64,000 nucleotides of DNA. Source: Diplocarpon mali (taxonomy: Eukaryota > Ascomycota > Leotiomycetes > Helotiales > Drepanopezizaceae). The notes under the pieces are model-generated. The model worked only from the letters and a program-made list of their open reading frames with translations. It did not search any database and was not told the origin of the DNA. Positions 21,492-33,718 of this stretch are shown here, one piece after another (position 1 is the stretch's first letter; the number at the start of each line of letters is the position of its first letter). Location: NCBI GenBank assembly GCA_024741835.1, contig JAENRP010000259.1, positions 1 through 64,000 of the forward strand, read 5' to 3'. Both the position numbers and the translations under genes were made by a program.

Positions 21492-21787
21492 AATTGCAAG
21501 CCTGGCTTAAGAGTCGTTTTTAGTAAAACCGCGAGATCTACTTGCAGTCCTGGCTTAAGAGTCGATTTCCCGGAAATAGCAAGATCCACTCGCAGTCCTA
21601 GCTTAGGAGTCATCTTTAAAGACACTTTGCAATCTACCTATAGTCCTAGCTTAAGAGTCATTTTTACGAATTTTACTTGCGATCCTAGCTTAGAAGTCCA
21701 TCTATTCTCCTTATCCTTACTTAATTATATTAAGGTAAAGAGTGCACTTTCCTTAAAGGAATCCACTTATAAGTCTAGCTTAAGAGT
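21492..21787 (-). repeat. Six-unit palindrome array in C1 pol
   Basis: 23-bp palindromes start at 21492, 21540, 21588, 21636, 21675 and 21765, with spacings of 48, 48, 48, 39 and 90 bp, all multiples of three. C2 and C3 have eight units at the equivalent place; C1 lacks a 39+48-bp pair. The 113-aa frame open on the plus strand (21480-21821) is antisense to the element and exists because the palindrome has no stop on either strand. Confidence 0.9.
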
Positions 21788-23714
21788 CAATTTCTATAAT
21801 ATTACCTTTAAAATAACGTAAAGTCTATCTTTGATTTTAGCTTTAAAGATCACTTTATAGTTATTATTTATAAACTATATAAATTAATTATTAAAAACTC
21901 TTATATAATTCAACTCTATATAAATCTTATAGTTAAATAAAAGATTAATACCTAAGCTAAGTATAAGGAGAACATTTTATAAAAGGAAAGAAACGCTAGC
22001 AATATTCATCTCTACTATACCTATTGAGTCTATATATAACCTTCTATTACTAACCTTAATAAAGCGCCTTTTTATTTTAATAAATAGGCCTTTAAATAAG
22101 TGAAGTTTATTAGTTATATATGTTATATAATTAGTATTACTATATTAATTAAATTCAAGGATCTTATAAAGATTGGCTTTTAAAATATAAGCATCTTTAT
22201 TATAATTATTATCTAAATTATTAAAAGTGGATTTAAGTTTAAATAACCTACTATTATTATTAAAGGTATTTGCTAAAGTTCTGGCTAAATAGCCTTTTCC
22301 TTTGCCTTTCTTTAATAACTGCAGCCTTTAGTAAGATAAGGGCAGTTTACTTCTTAACTTCTACTTCGATTACTTCTTAATATTAAAGCTAGCGACTATA
22401 TTAATCAATTACCTTCTAACTTTATAATTAGTAATATTATAAGTACTATTATAAAAGTAGCATCTTCGATAAGCTTAAAGGCTTATCCTACGCTCTTTCC
22501 TCTTTTTAGGCTTATTATTACCTTATAATATAGTATTTGCCGATTTAAAGCGTCCTTTAAGGTCTTACTCAATAGTTTAAAAGAGGTCGATCTTCTTATA
22601 GATCTTAAAGTTGGGTTAAATAAAAAGAGATTATTTTGTAATAGCAAACTTAAAAGGGAGGCTATTAAATAGGAAATTAAAAAGCTGAGTTTCCTTAAAA
22701 GTTATAGCTATCTTAAGATCTATAACTCTTACTCTCCTCCTTACTTTATATAATATAGATTAAGTAGAGTCTATATTTATACCTATATCCTTACTATTTT
22801 TATCTTTTTTATATTAAAATAAAGTGATCTACTATAGTAGATACTAAGTATTAAAGGCAATTGTTTAAGAGTATTTTACTTTTAAAGTATCTTATCTTAT
22901 CTTTGCATTATTATAAACTTAAATAAAATCTCAGTCTTTATCGCTTAAACCTTTATTAATCTTAAGCTTGCATTTAGCTAAGGCTAGCCTATACTCCTTC
23001 TCCTTTTCTATATTTAAAATCTACCTTTAGGATTCTTGGTTATTATCTACTAAGGCTCTTAGGCTAAGCTTATTTAATATATTTGGCAAAACCTTAGCAG
23101 TTATATTAGCTATTAAAGTGGAAGTAGATGAATTAATAGAAGGAGTATAAGGGGCTATTCTCGCGTATTTAATAAGTATCTTTTAAATTGCTATTTTAAT
23201 GCCTTTGCTTTTAAAGTAAAGCTCTAAATCGTCGAACTATTATTGTCAGTTCTTTCAAAAGAGTTAAAGGTCTCTAGGTCTAGCATTTCGATCGGAATCA
23301 GAAGCCATTACTATTTCGAATAGAACTGCGTTTAAAATCAAATAAATTAAATAGTTAAAGGCACTCCTTTTATCGAAAAGTTAAAGTGATTAAATAGCAG
23401 GTATTATAAAAGTATTAAATAGGGAGGAAGTCCTTTTATTAAAAAGGGTTTTTAAGCTATAATATAAGGAATCATACCTCTTATAAAATATAGTAAAGCA
23501 AGGAATTATACCTCTTATAGTACTAAAGGGTTTATAAAGCAAGGAATCATACCTCTTGCAATATAGGTTAATTAAATAGGGAATTATACCTCCTATTCGC
23601 CGATTGCTCGCCTTTTACTATAAGTCTTATTCAACTTCCTACTAATAGTTATAACGCAAGTGCTTTCTAAAGGAAGTTAATAATCTATTATCGGTCTATC
23701 TAAGGCTTATAACC

Positions 23715-23909
23715 TATTAAGCTTAAGTAAGTTGGCGCAGTAGGTAAAGGAGGCTTCTAAAGGTCAATAGTCGATATATTAGTAAGAGTTAAGGAAGGAA
23801 GGTTACCCCTTTCTTCCCTATAGCTATATACATATTAATATCCTACTGATTAAGCAATAGGGTCATATAATAATACATCGGAGTGATAGCTGTATCACCT
23901 ATCTCAATA
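23715..23909 (-). repeat. C1 5' LTR
   Basis: 195 bp, the same length as the 3' LTR; abuts the TSD GCTTA at 23910-23914. Confidence 0.93.
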
Positions 23910-23914
23910 GCTTA

Positions 23915-25560
23915 CTAGATTAGCCTAATCTTAGCCTTAATAATCGGCGCCTTCTACTACCGCTTTATAATTAAGGCAAGGCAAGCTATATAAACTCAAG
24001 AACCGGCGCCTAAAGAGTTCATATTCGTAAGCTCAGTTTACGATCTAGACTAAGAGATCAATCGCCGAGAATCGGCTAAGCAAGCTGAAATTAGCTCCCT
24101 TGGCCTTAGTTCGGCGCTGCAAGCCAAGTATAAGAGTAATAACAAGCTAATAGATCAGAAGCTCCCGCCTTAGTATACTAAGTTTAAAAACGTCTTTAAT
24201 CACTAGGCCTTTAATCAGCTGCTAAAACCCAGGCTAAGGGTAGATTATAAAATCGAGCTAATAGGCGAGAATAACTTGATAATCGAGCCCCTCTGCCGCC
24301 TTACTAACAAATAGCTCTTAAAGGTCAAGAGCTATATTCTTAAGAACTTATATAAAGGATTTATCAAAGCTTTAAATTCCCTTTAAGTAGCCCTAATCCT
24401 CTTTATTAGAAAAGCTAATAGCTTCCTACGTTTATACGTCGATTACTAGAAACTAAACGCTTTAACGAAAAAAGACCCCTACCCGATTCCCCTTATCAAT
24501 AAGATAATGGCACGCATATCGAAAGCTTGTATTTTTATAAAATCGATATATAATAAGCCTTCTATTATATCTGCATATTAGCTGACGCTAAGGACCTAAC
24601 TACCTTTCGCACGCGTTATAGGACTTACAAATATAAGGTTTTGCTATTCGGGCTAATAAATAGGCCTGCTACCTTTTAGTAGTTTATTAATAATATTCTC
24701 CTTAACTAATTTAACGATTTCTGCTTTGCCTATTTAGATAATATTCTAATCTACTTAGAAAACTCCCTTGACTATAAGATTTATATTAAGAAGATCTTAG
24801 GAATTCTTTAACGCTATAGCCTTTAAGCAGATATTAAGAAAAGCGAGTTTAAGGTTATTAAGACTAAGTTCTTAGGATTTATTATTAAAGTTTATAGAAT
24901 TAAGGTAGACCTTGATAAGGTCTTAGTTATTTAAAAGTGGAAATATGCTAAGAATATATATAGTATATAGAGCTTCCTAAGGTTTTATAATTTCTATTAA
25001 AGGTTTATTTAAGGCTATAGTTATATCTGCCGACCTTTAATAGCTTTTATAAGGAATGTTCCTTTTGATTTTAATAACGCTTATAAAGAAGCTTAGGAAA
25101 CTCTGCGCTTAAGCCTTTAAATAACCCCGATTTTATACTACTATTACCCTTAGAAGCAGATAAGGCTTAAGACTAATGCCTCCGATAGCATAGTCACTAG
25201 TATACTCTCCTAACTCTAGGAAGACGATAACTACTACCTAATCGGGTACTTTTCAAAGACTATAAATAATACTAAGCTAAATTACCCTATTTATAATAAG
25301 GAGCTCCTAGCGATTTTTAAATCGTTCTACTAGTATAAGGCAAAGCTACTTAAGGCTTAGAAAATAGTATATATATATAGATTATAAAGCCCTTGAGTAC
25401 TTTATAATAACTAAAGACTTAATAGCCTAGCAGGCCTGCTAGGCAGAGTTCTTTGCTAACTTCAACTTCTTTATCATATATTAAATAGGTATAACGAATA
25501 CGCTAGCTAATATACTCTTACATTAAGACTAAGAGCTAACCCCTTTTAAGGCCAGGAAAT
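23915..25560 (+). pseudogene. G1 RT and RNase H remnant
   Basis: Degraded gypsy RT. Readable motifs are a FLRLYVDYxKLNALTKKDPY-type block (about 24,420-24,480), LLFGLMNRPATFQ (about 24,640) and YLDNILIYL in place of YLDDILIY (about 24,725-24,760), the catalytic YxDD box. RNase H follows with KTNASDS (about 25,165) and YFSKTINNTKLNYPIYNKEL (about 25,250). This is the standard Ty3/gypsy order. x marks stops created by RIP. Confidence 0.85.
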
Positions 25561-25634
25561 GAGCTTTACGCCACTAGCAGCTCTTACCTAACGATAAGCT
25601 CTTTATAGAAGTACTTGCTATTAGAAACGATTCT

Positions 25635-25702
25635 ACTCCTAGGCCTGCCTTATAAGTGACTTTAGCGTAGATCAATTCTACTCCTAGGCCTAGCCTACAA
25701 GT
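25635..25702 (+). repeat. Two palindromes, 45-bp spacing, between G1 RNase H and integrase
   Basis: 25635-25657 and 25680-25702; both read in the G1 frame as T-P-R-P-A/S-L-Q-V-T. The spacing equals that of the array at 17600-17757. Confidence 0.88.
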
Positions 25703-25799
25703 GACGATTATGCCAATCGCGCTAATAGAAGCACCTGCTGACCTAATGTTAAGGGTCGAGTATAATATAGTGAGCTACTATATTATTAATAAGGTTATT

Positions 25800-27126
25800 T
25801 AAGCTAATAAGACCTCCTTTAAGTTATAGAGTTTCTAAGATAAGGCGCAAAGCCATAGCCTCGATTATAAATTCAGCTAAGGCAAACTCTTCTTCTAAGG
25901 TAGACTTATTATACTATCCTAACCTCCTAAACTGCGAATAGCCCTAATTCGTTATATATACAAGTAACCTTACGTTGCATATGCTAGAATTGGGAAAATA
26001 AGGCTTCTAATAAGAAGAAAATACTATTAGAAAAGCCTTAGCAGCGATATTAGCACTTATATCTAGAACTATTATTATTTAAGAATAAAAGCTTATTATA
26101 ATAAGACCCCAGGTTTCTTATAACCCTTGCCAATTCCCGAACGAGCTTATTAACACTTGATAATGGATTTTATAAAGCTTTTGCTTAATAAACTCAGTTA
26201 TAATTTTACCCTTATAATTATTAATAGGTTATTAAAGAAGGCAGTTTCAGTTTTATACTATAATTCGGTCGATGCAAAAGGCCTTGCAAAGTTATTTTTA
26301 ATTCACTAGATATACTATTTTAATATGCCTAACTTAATTCTATTAGATAGAGGCGCCTAATTCGTCTCTTCCTTTTAAAAAGAACTCTATTGAATATTAG
26401 GTATAAAGGTTAAGCTAATTATAGCCTATAACCCTAATATCGACGGCTAAACTAAGATTATAAACTAGTACTTAAAATAATGCCTTTAACTGTTCTACTT
26501 ATACTATTAAGATAATTGGAGTCGTCTTTTGCCTTTGATAGATATTGCCCAATTGACCTTGCTTTATAAATCGCTAAGGTAAATTTCCCCTTTCTAAGTG
26601 CTAAATGGCTATAAAGCTCGCTCCTCTTGGAATTTAATTAACCTAGAGCCTTTATAGATAGCAATTGAGAGAGTAAATCGTGAAACGGTACTTTATATAG
26701 CTACTAGAGCTTAAAAAGTAGTCTAATTCGCTCAATTATCTCTTTAAGTATAATAGGCTAAAATGAAACGGCTTGCAGACCTCTACTACTAGCCAGTTGA
26801 TTAGACTATAGAAAATAAGGTACTAATTAGTACTAAAAACTAGAAGCTCGATCAGCTAAGCCGGAAGCTCTTTAATAAGTAGTACGGCCTAGTAAAAGTA
26901 CTAGAAAAGCTAGGAGAAAGCTAGAAGCTATAATTGCCTGATTCGCTCTATTCGATCTACCCTATTTTCCACTCCTACTTACTACGTAAATATATTCCTA
27001 ACCCCTTGCTAAGATAAGTTTAAGAACCTCTTACTGCAATTAAGGTATTACTAGAATAAGAGGAGTAGGAGATAGAAGAAATAATTGGATCTTATATTTA
27101 AGCTAAGAAGCTCGAATATTAGATTA
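25800..27126 (+). pseudogene. G1 integrase remnant
   Basis: A gypsy integrase can be read despite stops: RRKYYWKSLSSDI (about 26,020), FLxPLPIPERAYxHLIMDFI (about 26,115-26,170, containing the first catalytic Asp), a LILLDRGAxFVS block (about 26,335, second Asp) and a C-terminal tail. The frame is cut by C2 at 27127, with TSD GATTA. Confidence 0.82.
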
Positions 27127-27321
27127 TATTGAGATAGGTGATACAGCTATCACTCCGATGTATTATCATGTGACCCTACTGCTTAGTCAGTAGGATATTG
27201 ATACGTATATAGCTATAAGGAAGAAAGGGGTAACCTTCCTTCCTTAACTCTTACTAATATATCGACTATCGACCTTTAGAAGTTTCCTATACTTACTGCG
27301 CCAACTCACTTAAGCTCAATA
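27127..27321 (+). repeat. C2 5' LTR
   Basis: 195 bp, beginning TATTGAGATAGGTGATAC and ending TTAAGCTCAATA. Confidence 0.93.
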
Positions 27322-27443
27322 GGTTATAAGCCCTGGATAGACCGATAATAGATTATTAACTTCCCTTAAAAAGCACTTGCGCCGCAACTATTAATAGGAA
27401 GTTGAACAAGACTTATAGTAAGAGGCGAGCAATCGGCGAATAG

Positions 27444-27567
27444 GAGGTATGATTCCCTATTTAGCTAACCCGTATTATAAGAGGTGTGATTCCTTGCTTT
27501 ATAACCCTTTGGTACTGCAAGAGGTATGATTCCTTACTTTACTATATTTCGTAGGAGGTATGATTCC
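27444..27567 (+). repeat. Four leader boxes in C2
   Basis: The 13-bp box GAGGTATGATTCC (one copy with G for A) occurs at 27444, 27481, 27521 and 27555, between the 5' LTR and gag. The same set is visible in C3 (about 41,918-42,042), C4 (about 63,840-63,972) and, reversed, in C1 (about 23,460-23,600). Confidence 0.8.
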
Positions 27568-27699
27568 CTGCGTTATAGCCTAAAAACCCTTTTCGACAAG
27601 AGGACTTCCTCCCTATTTAATACTTTTATAATACCTACTATTTAATCATTTCAACTTTTCAATAGGAGGAGTGCCCTCAACTATTTAATTTATTTGATT

Positions 27700-28700
27700 T
27701 TAAATGCAATTCTATTTGAAATAGTAATAGCATCCGATTCCGATCGAAACACTAAGCCTAAAGACCTCCAACTCTTTTAAAAGAACTGGTAACAATAGTT
27801 CAACGATTTAGAGCTTTACTTTAAGAGCAAAGGCATTGAAATAGCGATTTAAAAGACACTTATTGAATACGCGAGAACAGCCCCTTATACTCCTTCTACC
27901 GATTCGTCTACTTCTACTTTAATAGCTAATACAACTGCTAAAGATTTGCCAGACATATTAAATAAGCTTAGCTTAAGAGCTTTAGTAGATAATAACCGAG
28001 AATCCTAAAGGCAGATTTTGAATATAGAAAAGGAGAAGGAGTATAAGCTGGCCTTAGCCAAATGTAAGCTTAAAATCAATAGAGGTTTAAGCGATAAAGA
28101 CTAAGATTTTATTCGAATTTATAATAACGCAAAGATAAGATAGGATACTTTAAAAGCAAAATACTCTTAAACAACTGCCTTCAATACCTAGCATCTACTA
28201 TAGTAGATCACTTCATTTTAATATAGAAAAGACAAAGATAGCAAGGATATAGATATAAATATAAACTCTACTTAGTTTATACTATATAAAGTAAGAAGGA
28301 GAGTAAGAGCTATAGATCCTAAGATAACTATGACTTTTAAGGAAACTCAGCTTTTTAATTTCCTACTTAATAGCCTCCCTCTTAAGTTCGCTATTGCAAA
28401 ATAATCTCTTCTTATCCAACCTAACCTTAAGATCTATAAGAAGATCGACCTCCTTTGAACTATTAAGCAAGACCTTAAAGGATACTCTAAATCGGCAAAT
28501 GCTGCGTTATAGGGCAATGATAAGCCCGAGAAGAGGAAGGAGCGCGGGACGAGCCCTTAAGCTCATTAGGGATACTACTTCTATAATAGTGCTTATAATA
28601 TTACTAATTGTAAAGTTAGAAGGCAACTGATCGATATAGTCGCCAGCTTTAATATTAAGAAGCAATCAAAGTAGAAGTTAAGAAGCAAACTGCCCTTATC
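27700..28700 (+). pseudogene. C2 gag remnant with zinc knuckle
   Basis: Degraded gag. A CCHC-like knuckle is suggested at about 28,560-28,620 (YYNSAYNITNCK-type block), followed by a basic stretch. Many stops. Confidence 0.5.
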
Positions 28701-28859
28701 CTACCAAAGGCTGCAACTACTAAGGAAAGGCAAAGGAAAAGGCTATTTAGCCAAAACTTCAGCAGATACCTCTAATAATAATAGTAGGTCATTTGAACCT
28801 AAATCCACTTCTGATAATTCAAATGATAATTATAATAAAAATGCTTATATCTTAAAAGC

Positions 28860-29200
28860 CGATCTCTGTAAGATCCCTAAATCCGACTAGTATAATAATA
28901 CTAGTTGTATAGCATATATAATTGACAAACCCTACCTATTTAAAGGCCTGCTTATTAAAATAAAAAGGCGCTCTATTAAGGTTAATAATAGAAGGTTATA
29001 TATAGACTCAATAGGTATAGTAGAGATGAATATCGCTAGCATTTCTTTCCTTTTATAAAATATTCTCCTTATACTTAGCTTAAGTATCAATCTCTTATCT
29101 AGCTATAAGATTTATATAAAGTTGAATTATATAAGAGTTTTCAATAATCAATTTATATAATTTATAAATAATAATTATAAAGTGATCTTTAAAGCTAAAA
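28860..29200 (+). pseudogene. C2 protease-region remnant
   Basis: The segment between gag and the array, where copia proteases lie; blocks such as RRLYIDSIGIVEMNIASISF (about 28,990-29,050) are conserved between C2 and C3. The catalytic DSG/DTG triad cannot be assigned with certainty. Confidence 0.45.
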
Positions 29201-29247
29201 TCAAAGATAGACTTTATATTATCTTAAAGGTGATATTATAGAAATTG

Positions 29248-29630
29248 ACTCCTAGGCTAGACTTATAAGTGAATTCCTTTAAGGAAAGTACACTTTTCGC
29301 CCTAATACAATTAAGCGAGGATAAGGAGAATAGATGGACTCTTAAGCTAAGATCATAAGTGAATTTGGCAAAAATAACTCCTAGGCTAAGACTGCGAGTA
29401 GATTCTATAAATTCGCTAATAACGACTCTTAAGCCAGGATCGCAAGTGAAATTCGCAGAAATAACTCTTAGGCCAGGACTGTAAGTGAAATTCGCGAATT
29501 TGTTAAAGACAACTCCTAAGCTAGGACCGCAAGTGGATCTTGCCATTTCTAGGAAATCGACTCTTAAGCTAAGACCGCAAGTAGATCTTACGGTTTTATT
29601 AAAAACGACTCCTAAGCTAGGCTCACAACT
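29248..29630 (+). repeat. Eight-unit palindrome array in C2 pol
   Basis: 23-bp palindromes start at 29248, 29338, 29377, 29425, 29464, 29512, 29560 and 29608; spacings 90, 39, 48, 39, 48, 48 and 48 are all multiples of three. In the element's sense frame the units read as variants of T-P-R/K-P-G-L-Q-V joined by linkers such as KFAEI, and the whole stretch has only RIP-type stops. It lies between protease and integrase. The 142-aa minus-strand frame (29214-29642) is its antisense shadow. Confidence 0.92.
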
Positions 29631-29649
29631 AGAAAACGGCAAAACCTCA

Positions 29650-30720
29650 AACTGCTATTACTAGTCCTTTCTAGCTGCTAATAATAAAGTATCGACTAAC
29701 AATAGGCTACTAAAGCTATTAGAAGCCGAAAGCCTATTAAGGTATTAGCTAATATATAGAAGATTTGCACATCTAAGGCCAGAGAAATTAAAGGGCTTAT
29801 ATAAGGTCTTAACTTTAAAATAGAAGATCTAAGTACTAAAGGATCGCCTAGTATGCCGAATTTACAAGCTAATAAAACTTCGAAATTAGACGCAAACTAA
29901 GCTTAATTTATAGAAAGATTCGATACTAGCGCTAATATCTATTAATACTGCTAGACTATTCACAACCTTAATCAAAGGAAATAATTAGTTTTCTTAAATA
30001 GTAGATAACTCTACTTAGCAGATATAGACCATTTGCGCTAAAACCAAATCTAAGCTTATAGAAAAGCTAGAAACTTAAAAAGTGATAGAGGAACGCTAGA
30101 CCTAATTAAAGCTAATAGCTATTAGGTCTAATAATACATTAGAGATTAAGGCAAAGCTTAATAAATAGGCAAAATAAGGAGTTCGTTACAAATCAATTAT
30201 AATATATAAAGGTTCCTATTAAAATAGTATCGCCAAGCGAAGCATCTAGCAAGCAGAGACTGACTATCGCGCTCTACTATAAGATGCTAACCTACTATTG
30301 GAATTCTAAGACCTTATAGTTAAAGCAGACGCATACTTGCGAAATAGAATAAGTAGTAGACTAATAGTCAATAGCACTTGAATATCACTATATAAGGCAT
30401 ATTTTAAATAGAAACTAAGCCTAGACTATATCCGCGTCTTTAGAAGCGTCTACTACTCCTATATTAGCCTAAAGTCCTAGCCCGCGGGTATAAAGAGCAA
30501 GAAGCTAATAGACCGAAGTAGAGAGTGTGTATTTATTAAGTATATTAAATAGATAATAAAGTAATAAATAGTATACGCGCTAGATCTAAGGCAAGTAATC
30601 ATATCCTTAATAGTTGAGTTCAACAAATCTCAAAATAGGAAGGAGCTATCCTTAAAGCTCCGCATACCTAGAGATTCGCAAGGTATACCACTTAACGGTA
30701 ATACTATTAAGCCGAACTAA
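29650..30720 (+). pseudogene. C2 integrase remnant
   Basis: The N-terminal integrase zinc finger can be read as a YRRFAHLRPEKLKGL block (about 29,755-29,800), the copia HRRFGHLGPxKL motif with RIP changes. The catalytic core downstream is heavily degraded. Confidence 0.65.
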
Positions 30721-31289
30721 TAACCCCTTTCTTTTAGCTTAGGCATATTAAGCGCACCTGCTAATCGACGACTAGCTAGTCGTCCAAAGGCCGAATAGAC
30801 TATTCCTATTATCCGCAAACTGCCTAAAGTATAAAACAACTTTAATATTATTATCCCTTTAGTTAAAGCGCTTATAATAAAGGATATTCTTAAAATAGGT
30901 ACAAGTAATAATAAGCCTTTACCACTAGAAAGCGGTTCCCTAAATAATAAGCCTATAGAACCCATAGCTGAACCTACGTCCTTAAAGAGGAATAGAGACC
31001 TAGAACTAAAAGATACCTTAGACAAACGCGAGTCTAAGCGTATCTAGGCCATAATAGCACATAGGATCTATAAGCTTGAACTTTAATAGAGCTTTAATAA
31101 AGATAATGCATTCTTAGCTATTAAGAGGATAATGAAAATCTCTCTTTTAAAGACGTATAACAAAGCTATCAATAACCTAGAGAATAGAGCAGCATAAAGT
31201 AAGGCAATCTAAGAAGAGATAAGCTCTCTTACTACAAATGGCATATAGATAAAGGAACCGATGCTAAAGGATGTAAACCTAGTATTAAC

Positions 31290-32690
31290 AAAGTGGGTCT
31301 TTATAATTAAAACATATGTAGATAGAACCCTAAAGCGTTATAAGGTAAGGCTTATAGCTAAGGGCTTCTCCTAATAGTATAAAGAAGACTATTTCGATAT
31401 GTTCGCGCTAACAGTTTGCATAAATACCCTTTGTATATTTATAATAATAGTAGCTGCTAAGGACCTTAAATGCAAATAGTACGATATTAAAAATGCATTT
31501 ACTAAAGCGATTATAAAGGAACGGATTTTTCTCTCCTAACCTAACGGTATTCCTATATATGCTGGCTACTCTCTTTATATACTCCGCAGTATCTATAGGC
31601 TTAAACAATTAGCCTATGATTAGAACCTCTTATACAGCTCTATTCTAGTAAAAATAGGATTCGTTTAAAGCTTAGCTAACCCTTATCTATTTACCTATAC
31701 TAAGCATAGAATCAAGTTACTACTATATATCAACGATATTACTATAGCTGCGAAAACAACCACTCAATTGGATTAGTTCTTTATAATAATTCGGAAACGT
31801 TTTAATACTAAGGATCTAAAGGGAATTTATAAGATCCTTAGCATCCGCGTCATAAGGAACCGCTCTACTTAAGAACTCTAGTTAGATCAAGAGTAGTATA
31901 TTAAAAAGATCCTAGACCGAATAGGACTCTCTACTTATACTCCTAACTTTAAGCTAAAGTATACTCTAATCGAAGGAAAGTATAACAAGTTAGAGCCTAC
32001 TAATGAAAATAAGCAAAGAGGAGATCTGAAGAAGTACTAATAGGACATTAGAGCGATTATATATACTATAGTATATATAAGACCAGATATCGCCTTTATC
32101 ACTAGGTAACTTAGTCAAAACCTAAAGGATCTGACAATTCAATACAAGAATATAGTTAAGCGACTTAAAAGGTACCTTCGATCGATAATCATATAAAAGG
32201 TAAGATATAGACCAACGAAATATATAAGCGCAAAGCTCAAGGTATATACCGATTCCGACTAGGCAAATATAAAAGGTTAGAAAAGTATATCTAAAAGCGT
32301 AGCAGTACTATATAGCGGACCTATATCGTAGGAAAGTAGGAAGCAGAAATCAATAGCTACCGCAAGCACTAAGGCCAAATATATATTAATATTATCAAAT
32401 TACAAGTAAGGATTATAGATCGCCTAAGTTCTAAAAGATATAAGTTTCGCTAAGTATATTAGACAAGATAAGAACTATATTAATCTCTAAGCAGATAATA
32501 CAAGGGCGATTGCACTTATAAAGAATTCACACTTATATAAGCGATCGAAATATATTAATATTACTTACCACTTTATCTACGACCTTATTATAAAGAACAA
32601 GTTATCGATCACCTATATCCCAATCGATCAAATAGTAGCAAATGGATTTACAAAGCCACTAAAGACAGTTATAAAGTTCGAAGCGTTCAA
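31290..32690 (+). pseudogene. C2 RT and RNase H remnant
   Basis: Copia RT: RYKVRLIAKGFS (about 31,330), YDIKNAFTKAIIKERIFL (about 31,480-31,530), IYRLKQLAYD (about 31,590) and LLYINDITIA (about 31,720-31,750, the YVDD box with a RIP-type change). RNase H: KSIATASTKAKYILILSNYK (about 32,345-32,400), the copia TAEAEY motif region. Stops throughout. Confidence 0.85.
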
Positions 32691-32741
32691 AGATATGCTA
32701 GGGTTGCAGAAGACAGTAAGGGCTTAGTAGGCTTAAGGACG

Positions 32742-32891
32742 ACTCCTAGGCCCACCCTGCGAGTCAGGTCATATAGTCTTATAAAGGAAAGTTTTTAAAT
32801 CGACTCCTAGGCCTAGACCGCGAGTCAAGTTATATAGTCTTATAAAGGAATATCTTTTAAGAAATTTGACTCCTAGTCCTGCCTTACAAGT
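32742..32891 (+). repeat. Three palindromes in the C2 3' region
   Basis: 32742-32764, 32803-32825 and 32869-32891, downstream of the end of pol and upstream of the 3' LTR. The first spacing (61 bp) is not a multiple of three, in contrast to the pol array, consistent with a non-coding position. Confidence 0.88.
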
Positions 32892-33029
32892 AGGATTAAT
32901 GATTTCAATAAAGGTTGCTATTAATTAATTGTTTTTAATTTGAAAAGATACTTAAGAGTTGGATTAGTATAAAAGGATAATTGTTATTTTCCTAACTATA
33001 AGTCAATCGGAGTAAGGTTTAAGTAGGGG

Positions 33030-33224
33030 TATTAAGATAGGTGATATAGCTATTACTTTGATATATTATCATATGACCCTACTGCTTAATTAGTAGGATA
33101 TTAATACGTATATAGCTATAGGGAAGAAAGGGGTAACCTTCCTTCCCTAACTCTTACTAATATATCGACCATCGACCTTTAGAAGTTTCCTATACCTACT
33201 GCGCCGACTCACTTAAGCTCAATA
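33030..33224 (+). repeat. C2 3' LTR
   Basis: 195 bp, more RIP-altered than the 5' LTR at the start (TATTAAG for TATTGAG). Followed by the TSD GATTA. Confidence 0.93.
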
Positions 33225-33462
33225 GATTAAGTGGAAAGGAGCTAATAAAGACCTCGAATAGTACCTATGCTCTAACGCTATAATAGTACTATATGCTATT
33301 CGAGATTTCCATTTAAAAAACGCTTAGGCTAAGGGGCTATTAAGGGCGCTACTAAGCTGGCTTAGGTTATATAATAATAGAGTTGACGATTATAAGGACC
33401 TAGAGGATAATACGCCTATAGATACAACTGCGCAAGCGCAGTTTTTCAAAGGGGGGGGGTAG

Positions 33463-33718
33463 TATTACAGCTGTATTATATATATAGTTATATCACGTAT
33501 TAGTTAGGTGTATAAAGTCAGGTGCACGCTAAGGTAGTAAGGTGGCTGGATCATATGTACGCTAGTAAAGCACTTGTACTTATTCTGGAGGAGCTCTACT
33601 AGAGACTCTCTCTTCTTTTTCATCTTTTCTTTTCCATTACATAGCGTACCTCTTGAGGTAATACAGTCGGCGTTACTCGATTATCGCCCCACTGTACGCT
33701 CCAGAGCCAGTCGTAATA
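33463..33718 (+). repeat. G1 3' LTR
   Basis: 256 bp, preceded by the poly-G polypurine tract and followed by GGCAA, the RIP-altered copy of the TSD GGCAG. Confidence 0.92.

Larger units (their letters stand above)
17899..23909 (-). mobile_element. C1: Ty1/copia retrotransposon inserted in G1
   Basis: 6011 bp on the minus strand. LTRs are 195 bp (17899-18093 and 23715-23909), flanked by the TSD GCTTA (17894-17898 and 23910-23914). It belongs to the same family as C2, C3 and C4. It is 87 bp shorter than C2, matching the absence of two palindrome units in its internal array. Gag, protease, integrase, RT and RNase H follow in copia order on the minus strand. Stops throughout make it inactive. 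Confidence 0.95.
27127..33224 (+). mobile_element. C2: Ty1/copia retrotransposon inserted in G1
   Basis: 6098 bp. 195-bp LTRs at 27127-27321 and 33030-33224, TSD GATTA (27122-27126 and 33225-33229). A short polypurine tract (AAGTAGGGG) precedes the 3' LTR. The order gag, protease, palindrome array, integrase zinc finger, RT, RNase H identifies the copia class. LTRs differ mostly by C/T and G/A transitions; pol has many stops. Confidence 0.95.
14410..33718 (+). mobile_element. G1: Ty3/gypsy LTR retrotransposon, interrupted by C1 and C2
   Basis: Two 256-bp LTRs (14410-14665 and 33463-33718) begin TGTTAC/TATTAC and end GTAATA (original ends inferred as TGTTAC...GTAACA before RIP). The flanking 5 bp are GGCAG (14405-14409) and GGCAA (33719-33723), equal apart from one RIP-type G-to-A change. 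A polypurine tract with nine G lies just before the 3' LTR (33448-33462). Removing C1 (17899-23909) and C2 (27127-33224) leaves an element of about 7.2 kb. Order on the plus strand is gag, protease, RT, RNase H, integrase, as in gypsy elements. All coding parts are interrupted by many stops, so it is not functional. Confidence 0.92.

Noticed and set aside
21492..21787. Regularly spaced repeats resembling a CRISPR array
   Set aside because: Eukaryotic retrotransposon context. The linkers are near-identical or coding, the spacings are multiples of three, and the same array is inherited in three element copies.
29214..29642. Stop-free 142-codon frames at 29214-29642 and 43701-44129 (minus) and a 113-codon frame at 21480-21821 (plus)
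   Set aside because: They are antisense to the copia elements and are created by palindrome arrays that lack stops on both strands; they are not separate genes.
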